A stretch of 64,000 bases of DNA from SSF14 sp037045585 (GTDB lineage: Bacteria > Actinomycetota > Acidimicrobiia > Acidimicrobiales > Microtrichaceae): NCBI GenBank assembly GCA_037045585.1, contig JBAOIR010000090.1:56002-120001 (forward strand), written 5' to 3'. The position numbers were made by a program, and so were the translations under genes. Within the stretch, counting starts at the first letter, position 1; the number at the start of each line of letters is the position of its first letter. The notes beneath the pieces were generated by a model. The model did no database searches. It was not told the DNA's origin and saw nothing but the letters and a program-made list of their open reading frames with translations. Shown here in pieces: positions 20,856 to 32,511 of the stretch.

Positions 20856-22345
20856 CCGTCACGCAGCCGTCCGTGGTCGACCGGACACCGGTGCTCGGTC
20901 GTCGCCGCCGGTGATCGACGCCGTGCCCGACGCCCGTCCCGACACCGTCGCCGGCCCGGCTCGGAGCGGCACACGTCGGGCCGGCTCGTCCGTGGCGATC
21001 GGGCTGGGTCTCCTGGCGTTGCTCTGCTGCTGGGCTGCGGCCACCGCGAGATACGGCGGGGCCGACGAGCCGGCGCACGTGCTGCCGCGTACGCAGTGGC
21101 CCACGGCGACGTGCTCGGCGGCCCGACCACCGGTCTCACGCCCGGGTACCGGGCCGTCACCGTGCCCGCGTCGCTCGGCACGGGCGACCCCGCGTGCTAC
21201 CGACACGACCCGACGCTCGACAGCACGTGTGCCGCCCCGACGGGCGGCGGCGACGAGCGGGTCGAGGTGGCCACGTCCGCCGGGACCAATCCGCCGCTGT
21301 ACTACACGCTCGTCGGCGGCCTCGCCCGGCTGGTGGGCGGCGCCGACGACACCCTGGCGTACCGGCTCGCCGCCGCATCGCTCGTCGCCGTCGCGCTCGC
21401 GCTCGTCGCCCACCGGATGGCCGCCGCAGCCGGGGGCGGGGCGGCGGGCGTCGCCCTCGTCGCCGTCGCGACGCCGTCGTGCTGGGCCTTGTGGGGCGTG
21501 GTCAACCCAACACGCTCGAGATCGCCTTGTTCGCGCTCGCCGCCACCGGCGTGGTCAGCGGCCGGACGAACCCCGCGACGACCGACGCGTGGTGGATCGG
21601 GGTGCCGCTCGGCCTCACGATCGCGATGCGTCCGATCGCCGCCGTGTGGGCGGCCGCCGTGCTGGTGGTCACCGCCGTCGAGTGGCGACGACCGGTCCGG
21701 CCGCGCCACGTCGTCGTGGCGTGTGCGCCGGCGGTGGCGGCCGGTCTGTCGGTGATCGCGTGGAGCGTGGAGCACGCTCGTGGTGTCGGACGAGCGCACC
21801 GCGGGGTCGGGCTCACGCCTCACCACGCTGCGCGAGTCGATCGGCGGACTGCCACGCACCGGCCTCTCGTCACGTCGATGGGATGGCTCGAGTACCACGC
21901 TCCGTGGCCCACGGTCGCCGCATGGGCGGCGGCGGTGGTGATCGTCGTCCGGGCCAGGCCGTCGGTGGCGACCACGTCGTGGCTCGCGCTCGCCGCGGTG
22001 CTGGCCGTGTTCCCGGTGGTGTTCGAGGTGGCGCTGTACGAGCGGATCGGCTTGATCTGGCAGGGCCGTTACGGATTGCCGGTCGTGGCGGTCGCCGCGG
22101 TGCTCGCCGTCGGCACGGCGACCCACACGCCGACACGACGGCACGTGACGCTGCTGGTGTCGCTCGCCGCCGTCACCACGATCGTCACGTACTGGACGGC
22201 AGCCCGCCGCGCCGCCGTCGGGACCGACGGGTCGTGGTGGTTCCGCGACGCGGCCCGGACGAGCCGACTGCTCGGACCGGGCACGTGGGTGGTGGTGCGC
22301 CGCGCTCGTGCTCGCAGGTGCCGCGGTGGTGGCGTGGCGGCTCAG
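20852..22345 (+). CDS. DUF2142-family polytopic membrane protein, frameshifted
   Basis: Starts at GTG 20852 inside the stop of the methyltransferase gene. After a short cytoplasmic N-terminus there is a membrane helix (GLGLLALLCCWAAATA) and the family signature YGGADEPAHVL, then TSAGTNPPLYYTLVGGLARLVG and about eight more hydrophobic segments. DUF2142 proteins resemble GT-C glycosyltransferases, with an acidic motif in the first outer loop, and sit in surface-polysaccharide clusters. Frames break at about 20915, 21090, 21510, 21785 and 22300, so the exact stop is uncertain. A paralog lies at 52865. Confidence 0.7.
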
Positions 22346-23120
22346 CTCCAGCGCACCGTCTGGGTCGACCGCCACCGGTCGAGCAACGCCACGCCCGCGC
22401 CGCTGAGCTGCACGTCGCCGCCCCGGTTCCACAGCGCGAGGTACAGCGAGGCGGACGAACCGGCCAACCTCGCGACCTCCACGCCGTCCGGTGCGGGCGA
22501 GCCGGGAGGTTCGACCGTGAGCCGCTCGTCGACGTGCACGACCCAGTGGACGTCGGTGTCGTCCGGGGCGACCACCAACACCACCGGGGTGCCGTCGAAC
22601 AGCTTCGATCGGCCACGGGTGAAGAAGCCCCGCAGCAGCTCGTCGATGCCGTCGACCGCCGTGGCGGCGTCGATCATCGCCTCGGACGTGGTAGGCACAC
22701 GACCGAGCGCGGCGCCGAGCGCGTCGACCATGTGGATCGTGGTCTCGTGCGCCTGGCGGCACGCCCAGAACGCCGCCGGCGGCGGGGCGTCGTTCAGGAA
22801 CGTCATCGCCTTCAGGTCGTCTGGCGCTTCGGTGATCGCCTGCACCACGCCGGCGAGGGCGGCCTCGGCCACCCCCACCAGATCGGCCTGCGTCGCGCAG
22901 GGCCGTCTGGTTCGGCACCGCGTCGGGATCGGCGCCGCGCAGGTGCGCGGTGGACCACAGGTGCACCATCGCCTGGTCCGCGAGCAGCGCCCGCACGTCC
23001 CAGGCCGGGCACGTCGGGCACGCGGACGTCGAGCCCGGCGGCCGCTCCGTGGTCGATCAGTCGGCGGCCCGACTGGGCGACGAGATCACGGTGCTGCGAC
23101 GGGGTGAGCGACGTGGGCAT
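22342..23120 (-). CDS. Mycothiol-dependent maleylpyruvate isomerase-like protein, frameshifted
   Basis: The ATG at 23120 starts MPTSLTPSQHRDLVAQ. The protein has a DinB-like/MDMPI N-terminal four-helix bundle (VRALLADQAMVHLWSTAHL; FWACRQAHETTIHMVDALG supplies a metal-type His) and an MDMPI C-terminal domain (VHWVVHVDERLTVEPPG, LYLALWNRGGDVQLSG). The family depends on mycothiol, found only in Actinomycetota, which supports the source of this block. Frames break at about 23000 and 22890. About 258 residues. Convergent with the DUF2142 gene. The actual reaction is unknown; many family members are uncharacterised thiol transferases. Confidence 0.75.
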
Positions 23121-23149
23121 CGCGTCAGCATGCCACCCGTGCCGGGCGG

Positions 23150-25834
23150 TCAGACGATGTAGCCGAACACGTCGACGATCACGTCCGTCGCCCCGGAGTT
23201 GTTGTACACGTCGAGCCGTCCGCTCGATCCGAGCTTCAGGTACGCCTGGTTCGGCACCGGCACCCCGGGACGCGGGTTCATGATCGACGCCGTCGGTCGC
23301 CCGACGCCGGACGGCCACGCCGTGACGAACGACGGCGGCGAGCTGTTCACCGAGGTGACGTTGACGACCACGGCCGAGGCGTTCGACGGGACCGGGCTGC
23401 CCGGTCGCGATCGGCGTGGTGACGGCGCCGCCCTGGCCGAGTTGGCCGAGCACACCGCCCGGTGCCGTCGCGGCTGTCGACCAGCCGTTCTGGGCTCACC
23501 GGCACGAACGCACCGCCGCTCGCCGAGAAGTAGCCGACGACGTCGGCGACGAGGTGGGTGGCGCCGGCCGAGTTGAACAGCGACACCTTGCCGCCGGCGC
23601 CGACCTTCGCGAGCACGAGGTTCGCGACCGTGACGCCGGCCGTGAAGTTGTGCGTCGACGCGGTCGGCCGCGCCTCGCCCGTGGGCCAGCTGGTGATGTA
23701 GCCGGAGCCGGTGGGCTGGTCGACCGTCACGTTCAGCGCCACGCCGGAGACCCCGATGCGGGCACCCCGCCGATTCCGGTGACCTGGACGTCGATGGCCT
23801 GCCGCCGGCCACCGGGCCCACGGCCCCGCCGACGCCCTGCCGGTGCGGGTGTCGAGCATGCGCGCCGGCGTGAGCGACGTGAACCTGCCGCCCGCCGTGC
23901 CGGCGGGGTGGTGTAGTAGCCCACCACGTCGGCGATCACGTTCACCCAGCCCGTCGAGTTGAACAGGTCGACCTTGCCGTTGGCGCCGACCTTGACGGTC
24001 ACGAGGTTGGGCACCGTCTGGCCGGGGACGTAGTTGAGGTTCGACACGCCGGCCGCGCCTCGCCGCTCGGCCATGCGGACACGAAGCTCGGCGACGTGGC
24101 GCCGTCGACGGTGACGTTCATGACCACCGCCGTCACCCCGGTCTCGGGCACGCCGCCGACACCGGTGACGTCGAGCTCGGTGAACACCTGCGTCGCCGAG
24201 CGGGGCGATGTTGCCGCCGTCGCCGGTTCGGGTGTCGAGCAACCGCGCCGGGGTGATCGGCACGAAGTAGCTCGGCGTCGGCGCCTGCGGCTTCTCGATG
24301 CGCACCGGTCCGCTCGACACCGCGCTGCCGACGTTCGAGCCGTTCCTCATCACGATGTAGACCCAGTAGGTGCCGTTCGGGAGTGTGGCCCCGGCGTCGC
24401 TTGCCGTTCCAGCGTGAACGTGTTGACGCCGGGTGCACCGTTCAGGTCACGGGCGATCCGGATGCCGTCGAACGCCCCGGTTGGTGGTGGCGTAGATGTC
24501 GGCGGTGCCGCCGACCCCTGCGTTGTCGATGAAGGTGATGTCGTAGTTGGTCGAGAACGCCGCGTCGTCGGCGAGCTTCACCTCGCGCAGCGAGAAGTTG
24601 CGCAGCCCCGGGTCCTCGTTCAGGTCGAACCGCAGGCGCTCGGCCGCATGCCGCGCCAGCCGACTTGACGCGACGGTGTTCTCGTCGTGCACCGCAGCGG
24701 CGGGGTCGGTCGCGAGGTCGATCGTCATCCGATGGCAGCCCGGGAAGACGACGAAGTCCTGGGTCTCGCTCCACGCCATCGTGTCTCGCTGGATCCAGGC
24801 GAGGCGCCCGTTCATCCCGCCGCCCGGCGTCGGTTCTCGAGCCCGAACGGGCCGTCGTAGCAGGCCTCGATCGTGAGCCGGCGGTAGCGGTCGGTGTTGA
24901 GTTCCGGGCCGAGTCGCAGCGCCACGTACGGGTCGTTCGACACGGTGGTGCCCGACAGCGCCCCGTTGGCGAAGCCGACGTTCGCGACCATGTCGTGGGC
25001 CTCGGGGACGTCGTCGAGGCCCCGAAGTCCCACGGGTTGCCGTTCTCCGTCGTCGCGTAGTCGACGCCGCCTTCCTCGTTGGGCGTGAGCAGCTGCGGGA
25101 TCGGCACGCCGGTCGGCGGGGGCTGGGGGGCATCGGCACGGTGCAGCCGCACCCAGTCGAGCTGCACCCCCTGGAACCCGGCCACCGCCGCCGCGGTGGA
25201 TCTCGAAGCGCACCACCGGCCCGGCCCACGGACCCTGCAGACCGGGGAACGGGTACTGCAGATCGCGACCCGGCACGGGTCCCTGGTACGTGAGGTCGAA
25301 GTGCTGGACCGAGCATCCGGCCGGCGGGTTGAACGGCAAGGTGCCCTGCTGGCCCATCGCGTTCTCGAACCGGATCGCCATCGCCAGACCGGCGACGTCG
25401 GCGCAGATGCGGAACGTCGTCTGCGTGTACAGCCCGGCATCGATCGGGTGCGCCCACCCGTCGCGGCCCCACGGCAGCACCAGCGGCCAGTCGAACAGCA
25501 GGCGGATCGTCGAGCCGTTCTGGGTGTTGACCCCCAACATGCCGCCGCCGACCGACACCCCAGCGGTCGACTGGGTGCCGACCTCGTCGACGGGGATGAC
25601 GTCCTCGGCGTTCGAGAAGTCCCACGGGTCGTTGAACACGTCGGTTGCGAAGTCACCCGACGTCGAGCGCGACGCGGGCGTCGTCAGCCAGGGCGAGAGG
25701 CCGATCTGGTCGCCGGGGGCGGCGGCCTGCACGGGGCCGACGGCGAGCGAACCGATCGCGAGCCCGACGAGCTGCACGACGGCAGCGATCGAGACGCGGC
25801 GATGGCGGGAGGAGCGACGCATCACGGTGTTCAT
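23150..25834 (-). CDS. Large secreted protein with C-terminal actinobacterial repeats, heavily frameshifted
   Basis: Starts MNTVMRRSSRHRRVSIAAVV (ATG at 25834; 25849 possible) with a signal peptide ending near GPVQA. The N-terminal half holds two similar beta-sandwich-like segments, one opening NDPWDFSNAEDVIP and one GNPWDFGGLDDVPEAHDM, with later YVALRLGPELNTDRYR and ACYDGPFG. The C-terminal third carries three ~140-residue modules like those at 15643-17675 (LLDTRTGDGGN, MLDTRTGRASAG, DVIVDVFGYIV at the end). At least seven frame breaks fall between 23400 and 25220. About 890 residues if repaired. Possibly a glycan-binding surface protein; no catalytic motif seen. Confidence 0.65.
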
Positions 25835-25940
25835 CGGCACGTGAGCCATCCGGCACGAACGCGCTGGGTGGCGGATCCGGTGAAGGATCCGTCATCGATC
25901 TGGTGGCTGAACCCCCGGCCCGGGCTCGTCGTCCCGGCCG

Positions 25941-26208
25941 TCACCCGATCATGTCCGAGAGGACGCCGACGCGACCTCCCAGGTCGTCGACGGCGTCACG
26001 GATCGCGCCGCGGAGCGCATCGACCTCGTCGCGGTGCGGAGCTCGGCGGCCATGTGGTCGGTGCGCGCCTGCTGCCGCGCAGTTCGGCCTCGACCTGTGC
26101 CAGGCGGCCGTTCAACGTGGCGATCTGTCCCGTGGTGCCGGTGACCTTGCCGGCCACCCGGCGCACCAGCGGCAGCACCCGCATCACGATGGCTCTCACA
26201 GCACCCAT
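25941..26208 (-). CDS. Small coiled-coil protein next to glycosyltransferases, frameshifted
   Basis: Starts MGAVRAIVMRVLPLVRRVAG. After repair of two shifts (about 26070 and 26035) it reads through TGQIATLNGRLAQVEAELRG, MAAELRTA, DEVDALRGAIRDAVDDLG and ends VGVLSDMIG-stop: an amphipathic basic N-terminal helix followed by a coiled coil, 89 residues. It begins 2 nt from the end of the GT4 gene to its right, in the same transcript. It resembles the 154-residue protein at 38706 in design. Confidence 0.6.
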
Positions 26209-26209
26209 G

Positions 26210-28522
26210 TCACGTCCTCGTCTCCCTGTCGGTCACGTCGTGTTGAGGGTCGTGTGGGACCACGACCATCGCCTCGCCGCCCGGCTGATAGGCCCCGAGC
26301 GCCGCGAGTCGGGCGATGCGTCGCCCGGTGTCGGCGGCACTCGGTTGCCGTTCCATCTTGGCGCGTCCGGCGGCACCGAGGTGCGCGGCCAGGGCCGGTT
26401 CGTCGACGAGGCGGCGCATCCACGCGGCGGCCTGGTCGAGGTCGGGATCGGCCCACCGGGCCGTCGACGCGTACACGCCCTCGCCGTGTTCGACCGGCAC
26501 GAGCTCGGCGTCGATCAGGGCCGAACACGTGTCGTCCATGAAGTCGAGGTTGCCCGAGTACCGCGTGGCGACGACCGGCCGGCCGAGCCACATCGCCTCG
26601 GCGCAGTGCAGACCGAGGCCCTCCGAGCGGTGGAGCGACACCAGGCAGTCGCAGGCGAAGCAGCGCCATCTGGTCGGCGCGGTCGAGGTGCGCGTCGATC
26701 ACGACGATGTCGTCGCGGTGGGCGGTGGCGAGCAGGAGCCGCTCGTGACTGTCCCACCGCTGGTCGCCGTTGATCGACTTGACGACGAGCACCGGTCCAC
26801 CGTCGTCCGGCTGCGGGAACGCCCGGCGGAACGCCTCGATCGCCCCGAACGGGTTCTTGCGTTCGACCACGCTGAAGTGGTCGAAGGTGACGGGGAACAC
26901 GAAGCCGCCGTCGGGCACGCCGAGGTCCTCGCGAGCCCGCCGACGGCACCGGTTCGGCCACCGGGATCGGCACCAGCCGGACCGGCTTGTCGGTGACACG
27001 GGCGAACGCCTCGGCGACGAAACGACTGCCCGCCCAGATCTCGTCGACGTGGTCGATCGCCGCGACCATGTGCGGTGGAATCGTCTCGAGCTCCCAGAAC
27101 CAGTAGGCGATCGTGTGCCGGCCCCGGAGCAGTGTGTCGCCATGATCCGCCACCAGGAAGTCGAACTGGTCGGCGTTGACGACCGCGAGGTTGGTGGCGA
27201 ACGGCGCCCTGGCGGACGCCTCGACCTCGAGCGTGGTCGTCGGGCTGTCGGTGCGGTCGTAGCCGATCGATGCGACGGGCACCCGTGCCGCTTCGAGCGA
27301 CGACACGATGCGACGGGCGACGTCGCCGAGGCTCGAGTCGAACGTGAGGTAGCCGACCACGTTGACGCCGTTGCGGTTGTTCGCCGGTGTCGTCGATGGC
27401 CGGCCGTCGCCAGGGACGGCCGCACGCAGCAACGGCGATCGGCCGTCGATCCGCCACGTCGTGTCGATCCACTCCCGGTACCGCAGCTGATCGGAGCTGT
27501 CGACTCGAGGGAACGCCGCCGACCAGGTCGGCGCGACGGTCGCGGAGGGCACGCCAGTACCGGCCGACCGGTGCGCCCCACGACGGTGAGGGGGTCTCGA
27601 GCCAGCGCAGGAACGCTCCGCTGTCCGGACCGTAGGGCGCTGGCGGCAGGTCGCCGTCGCCCCGCTGCCAGGCATCGATCGCGTGTGCGAGCAGGGATCG
27701 GATCGAAGCGTCGACCCGGAGACCGCCCGGCAGCACCAGCGGTCGCAGGCGACCGGTGAGCTGCGGGCGCACTCGGTCGAGCCGTTCGGTGAACTGCGGA
27801 TGCTGCGACAGCCGGATCCGGCTCGGGGCGTCGGACAGTCGCACCCGCCACGGGCGGTCGCGGTCGAGGGCGTCGGCGTCGACCACGCCCACGGGGTCGC
27901 TCGGCGGTGGGCCCCAGCCGAGGCAGTGCACGGCGCTCGGATCCGCCTCGGTCGAACCGGCGCCGACGGCGAACACCCCGAGAAGGGCGGCCAACGTGTC
28001 GTCGGTGCGAGCGCCGAGCAGCGCCCGGCCGAACGCGCTCAATCCCGCAGCGGCGTCGCGGTGCAGACCGACGGCCGCCGTGGACCACACGCCGGCCGCG
28101 GCGAGATCGGTCGAGGTCGGACCCAGGCCGTCCGACGGCGGCAGCTCACCGGTGCGCCGCGCCAGCCGGACACCGCTGGTCGGCACCAGTCCGGCGAGAC
28201 CCGTCTCGATCGCGACCGAGCCGACCCGGAGCGCCACGACCGCCTCCGGAGCATCTACTCCGTCGGCGAACCACCGCTCGAGCGCTGCGGCGGTACGCAT
28301 CCACTCGTACGGTCGCGACGCCATCGCGACGACGAGCCTCGACCAGCCCACGCCCGTCTCCTCGGGCAGCTGTCGGTCGATCCACGCCACGGTGTCGAGG
28401 CGCGGCCGCAACTGCGGATCGCCGCACCACACCGCACCGAGCGACCAGTCCGGGTGGTGCGTCCGCACCGCGTCGGCCAGCGCCGCCACGTCCCACGTCC
28501 CGTCGGGAACGATCAGACACAC
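26210..28522 (-). CDS. GT4 glycosyltransferase with long N-terminal domain, frameshifted
   Basis: About 770 residues after repair. GTG at 28522 is taken as start (VCLIVPDGTWDVAALAD); an overlap with the upstream GT2 gene is also possible. The first ~340 residues are an unassigned domain. A GT-B fold GT4 follows: VNVVGYLTFDSSLGDVARR, IAYWFWELETIPPHMV, VDEIWAGSRFVAEAFARVT, FSVVERKNPFGAIEAFRRAFP, and the nucleotide-sugar EX7E motif in SEGLGLHCAEAMW with ATRYSGNLDFM. Frames break near 27500, 26940 and 26655. Likely adds sugars to the surface glycan on the cytoplasmic face. Confidence 0.75.
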
Positions 28523-28551
28523 GCCCGTGCGGGCGGCGACCCGGGGCGCGT

Positions 28552-30148
28552 TCAGCGCAGACCCCTCTCGACCCAGTCGTCGCGGAAGGGCGCGAGGTTG
28601 GGGTTGTAGTACGGGTCGTGCCGCAGCAGGTGCGCCCACCGTGCCTCGATGAGCGCGTGCTCCTCGTCGGTGACCGTCGGGTCGCGCGACGCCGACTCGA
28701 AGTGGTACAGCTCGGTGTGTGGCGTCCACACCTGGCGATAGCCGGCCGAGTGCAGCTTGAGGCAGAAGTCGACGTCGTTGAAGCTGCCGGGGAACAGCGG
28801 GCTCAGACCACCGACCGCGTCGAACACGTCGGGGCGGATGAGCAGGCAGGCACCGGTGACGCCGATGCACTCTCGCTGCACGACGAGCAGCGCGCTCGGC
28901 CCGAGCTCGTCGCCCGGCCAGCGGAACATGATGTGGTACGGGCCGCCGTTGTACACGTGCCCGGCGTGCTGCAGCCGACCGTCCTCGAAGTAGAGCTTCG
29001 CGCCCACCGCGCCGACGTCGGTCTCGAACGCGAGCGGGATCATCGGGTCGAGGAACTCGTCGGTGATCACCTCGACGTCGTCGTTGAGCATCAGCAGCAG
29101 GTCGCCCGAGGCATGGCACGCGCCGAGGTTCATCTTCTCGCTGAAGTTGAACTTGCGGTCGTACCAGACGAGCTGCACGGGCGTGTCGCCGGCCGCGGCG
29201 AGCATCGCGTCGACGTGGTGCGGCGGGGTCCAGGTGTCGACGACGAGCACGAACTCGACGCGGCGCGACGTGTGGCGCTTCACCGACTCGATCGCGCCGA
29301 CGGCGTAGCAGCGCTCGACACCCCACGGCCGCCCGACGGTGCCGCAGGTGGGGATGATGACGCTGACGAGCGGGTCGCCGGGCACGGCGCGGCGAATCCG
29401 GTAGGTGCCGGGCAGCTGACCGTCCTCGACGACGGCGTCGATGCCGGTGCGGTCGCAGTGCTCCTGCAGCGCGCGCCGTCCGGCGTCGTACGCATAGGGC
29501 TTGGCCCCGGAGTCGCCGGCCACCGAGGTGGGCAGCTGACGCCAGTGGTACAGCACCACCGGGATGTGGACGACGCGTCGGGCCCGCTCGGTGGCGCGCA
29601 GGATCAGGTCGTAGTCCTGCGAGCCGTCGAACCCCTCGCGGAACCCGCCGACCTCGTCGAGCAGGCTCGCCCGGAACACCGACAGGTGGCAGCAGTAGTT
29701 CTGCGCCCGCAGCCGCTCGGGCGACCAGTCGGGCTTGTAGAACGGGTTGATGCAGCGCCCGTCCATCGACAGGTGGTCCTCGTCGCTGTAGCAGTAGTCG
29801 AGGTCGGGGTGCTGTTGCACCTGTGCCTCGACGAGTGCCAGCGCCTCGGGTTCGATCACGTCGTCGTGGTCGAGCAGCACGACGAACTCGCCGGTGGCCC
29901 GTGCCGAGCGCGTCGTTTGACGCGGCGACGATGCGACCGTTCTCCGTGCGTTCGACGAGCTTGATCCGGGCGTCGAGCGCCGCGGCCTCGCGCAGGATCG
30001 GCAGGACGTGCGGCGAGGGCGAGCAGTCGTCGACGAGGATGAGCTCCCAGTCGGCGTAGGTCTGCGCCCGCACCGACGCGATGGTCTCGCGCAGGACGTC
30101 GGCGGGCGGGTCGTAGACCGGGGTCAGGATCGAATAGCGGGGCACCAC
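28552..30148 (-). CDS. Tandem-domain GT2 glycosyltransferase, one frameshift
   Basis: About 532 residues. First GT2 domain: SILTPVYDPPADVLRETIAS, ELILVDDCSP, LLDHDDVIEPEAL and YCYSDEDHLS. Second GT2 domain: LVSVIIPTCGTVGRPWGVE, FVLVVDTWTP, LLLMLNDDVEVITDEFL, and the ED-type segment SFNDVDFCLKLHSAGYR. One shift at about 29905. Such two-domain GT2 proteins build O-antigen-like chains. A start at GTG 30148 lies 11 nt after the stop of an upstream coiled-coil gene, and the GT4 gene follows directly, so the three form one transcript. Confidence 0.85.
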
Positions 30149-30158
30149 GACCTCGATG

Positions 30159-30405
30159 TCAGCGTCCGAGGATCTTCTTCGCCGCCGAGCGCGGCGAGGT
30201 CCACACCTGGACGGCCTTGAGCCGACGCACCACGTTGTCGCGGAACCAGATGTGGTCGCGCGTCAACCGGGCGACCTGCGCCTCGAGTGCGTGGCACCGG
30301 CCCTTCAACGCGCCCACCTCGGCCGTGGCACCGATGGCCGCGTCGCGGGCGCCCAGCAGGTCGGTGCGGAGCGACGTCGACCCTCGCTCGGGCCGACAGC
30401 GCCGC
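30159..30405 (-). CDS. C-terminal part of a coiled-coil protein, cut by poly-G junction
   Basis: Frame reads LGARDAAIGATAEVGALKGR, HALEAQVARL, WFRDNVVRRLKAVQVW and ends SAAKKILGR-stop at 30159. The heptad-like middle and basic C-terminus resemble the coiled-coil tails found in glycan-locus proteins. Its N-terminus runs into low-complexity GC sequence and the G run at 30442, so the start is lost. Confidence 0.5.
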
Positions 30406-30483
30406 CGGGCCGGGGGGGCGGGGGGGCGGCCCGCCGCAGGAGGGGGGGGGGGGGGGGGGGGGGGGGCCCCCCGCCCCGGCGGG
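30406..30483. other. Low-complexity G/C tract with 25-base G run
   Basis: An uninterrupted run of 25 G occupies 30442-30466, flanked by G-rich (30411-30441) and C-rich (30467-30484) tracts. It replaces the start of the fcl gene to the right and the start of the coiled-coil gene to the left. Best read as a join or base-calling artefact. Confidence 0.85.
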
Positions 30484-31322
30484 GTTCACCAACATCCTCA
30501 CCGCCACCCGCGACCAGCTCGACCTGCGCGACCAGGCCGCGGTCAACTACTGGTTCCGAGCGCGAACCGCCCGAGTACGTGTTCCTCGTCGCCGGCACGG
30601 TCGGCGGCATCCTGGGCCAACGCCACCCGCCCGGCCGAGTTCATCTACGACAACATGATGATCCACGCCACGGTGGTGCACGCGAGCCACCTGTACGGCG
30701 TGACGAAGCTGCTGTACCTCGGCAGCTCGTGCATCTACCCGCGTCTCGCCCCGCAGCCGATCACCGAGGACGCGCTGCTCACCGGCCCGCTCGAGCCCAC
30801 CAACGAGCCGTACGCCATCGCCAAGATCGCCGGCATCAAGCTGTGCGAGGCCTACCGGCGCCAGTACGGCTGCAACTTCATCTCCGGCGATGCCCACCAA
30901 CCTCTACGGCCCGCACGACAACTTCGACCTCGAGACCTCGCACGTGCTGCCGGCGCTGATCCGCAAGTTCCACGAGGCGAAGGTCGCCGGCGCGACCGAG
31001 GTCGAGGTCTGGGGCACCGGCTCGCCGATGCGCGAGTTCCTGCACGTCGACGACCTCGCCGACGCCTGCCTGTTCCTGATGGAGCACTACGACGACGACG
31101 GGCACATCAACGTCGGCACGGGCCTCGACGTGTCCATCCGGGAGCTCGCCGAGACGCTCGTCGACGTCGTGCACCCGGCGGCCAGCATCGGCTTCGACGC
31201 GTCACCAAGCCCGACGGCACGCCGCGCAAGCTGCTCGACGTGTCCAGGCTCGACGCGCTCGGCTGGCGCCACACCATCGCGCTGCGCGAGGGCATCGAGC
31301 GGCACCTACCGGTGGCTGACGA
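30484..31322 (+). CDS. fcl: GDP-L-fucose synthase, 5' lost, frameshifted
   Basis: An extended short-chain dehydrogenase that epimerises and reduces GDP-4-keto-6-deoxymannose to GDP-L-fucose. It starts in mid-sequence at FTNILTATRDQLDLRDQAAV; the ~30 N-terminal residues with the Rossmann GxxGxxG are replaced by the G/C tract. Then EYVFLVAGTVGGI, IHATVVHASHLYGVTKLLYL, GSSCIYPRLAPQPITED, the catalytic YAIAKIAGIKLCEAY (YxxxK), MPTNLYGPHDNFDLETSHVL and VWGTGSPMREFLHVDDLAD. Frames break at about 30560, 30620, 30890, 31200 and 31305, so the end is approximate. It is convergent with gmd, which makes its substrate. Confidence 0.85.
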
Positions 31323-31394
31323 CGACCACGACGACTCGGCCCGCGGCGTCACCGCCGGCGCACGGCCTGAGCACCGGGCCCGACCGCCCGGCCG

Positions 31395-32380
31395 TCAGCG
31401 GTCCATCTTCGCCCGCTCGACCGCGAGGTCGTGGTCGACCATCCGCTCGACCAGCTCGGGGAACGACACCTCGGCTTCCAGCCCAGCTGGTCTCGGCCTT
31501 GGTGGCGTCGCCGACGAGCAGGTCGACCTCGGCGGGCCGGAGGAACTGGGGGTCGAGGCGCACGTACTGCTCCCAGTCGTCGATGCCGGCGGCGGCGAAC
31601 GCCAGCGCGCACGAACTCCCGCACCTCGTAGGTCTCCCCGGTGGCGACCACGTAGTCGTCGGGCTCGTCCTGCTGCAGCATCATCCACATCGCCTTGACG
31701 TAGTCGCCGGCGTAGCCCCAGTCGCGCTTGGAGTCGAGGTTGCCGAGCACCAGCTCGTCCTGCAGCCCGAGCTTGATCCGCGCCACCGCGTTGGAGATCT
31801 TGCGGGTGACGAACTCGAGGCCGCGGCGCTCGCTCTCGTGGTTGAACAGGATGCCGCTGCACGCGAACAGCCCGTAGCTCTCGCGGTAGTTCACCGTGAT
31901 GTCGTGACCGAACACCTTCGCGCACCCGTACGGCGAACGCGGGTGGAACGGCGTCATCTCGGTCTGCGGCGTCTCGCGCACCTTGCCGAACATCTCCGAC
32001 GACGACGCCTGGTAGAACCGCATCGGGTTGTCCTGGCTCCCACCGACGATCCGGATCGCCTCGAGCATCCGCAACACACCCGTGCCGGTCACGTTCGCCG
32101 TCAGCTCGGCCTGGTTGAAGCTCATCGCCACGAACGAGATCGCCGCCAGGTTGTACACCTCGTCCGGCTGCACCCGGTCGACCGCGGAGATGAGGCTGGC
32201 GAGGTCGCACAGGTCGCCCTCGACGATCTCGACGTAGGGGTGCTCGCGCTGGACGAGCTCCTTCTTCGGGTTGTTCTGGCCCTTCATCAGGCCCTAGATC
32301 GTGTACCCCTTCTCGTGGAGGAGGTCGGCGAGGAAGCGGCCGTCCTGGCCGGTGATTCCGGTGATCAGCGCGGTAGGCAT
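31395..32380 (-). CDS. gmd: GDP-mannose 4,6-dehydratase, internal TAG and frameshifts
   Basis: First step of GDP-fucose/GDP-rhamnose synthesis. Start MPTALITGITGQDGRFLADL contains the NAD(P)-binding TGxxGQDG; later EIVEGDLCDL, VYNLAAISFVAMSFNQAELT, RFYQASSSEMFGKVRETPQ, the catalytic YGCAKVFGHDI (YxxxK), NHESERRGLEFVTRKI and SKRDWGYAGDYVKAMW. A TAG at 32294-32296 interrupts KGYTI-GLMKGQNNP, where a Tyr codon would fit (TAC to TAG). Two shifts follow near 31625 and 31490. Repaired length about 327 residues, normal for Gmd. Convergent with fcl and divergent from wzm. Confidence 0.85.
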
Positions 32381-32511
32381 CCGGGCGAGGCTATCGCCGG
32401 CCTCGGCGATCACCGCGGTCGGATGCGGTCGGATGCGGTCGGAGCGGTCGGGACGGCCCGATGCGCCCGAGCGGCCGATGCGGCCCCCCCCGTCGGTACA
32501 CTGGCGCCGCC

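Noticed and set aside
30442..30466. G run as a G-quadruplex switch or phase-variable tract
   Set aside because: It replaces the coding start of fcl rather than sitting in or before an intact gene, so an artefact is more likely.
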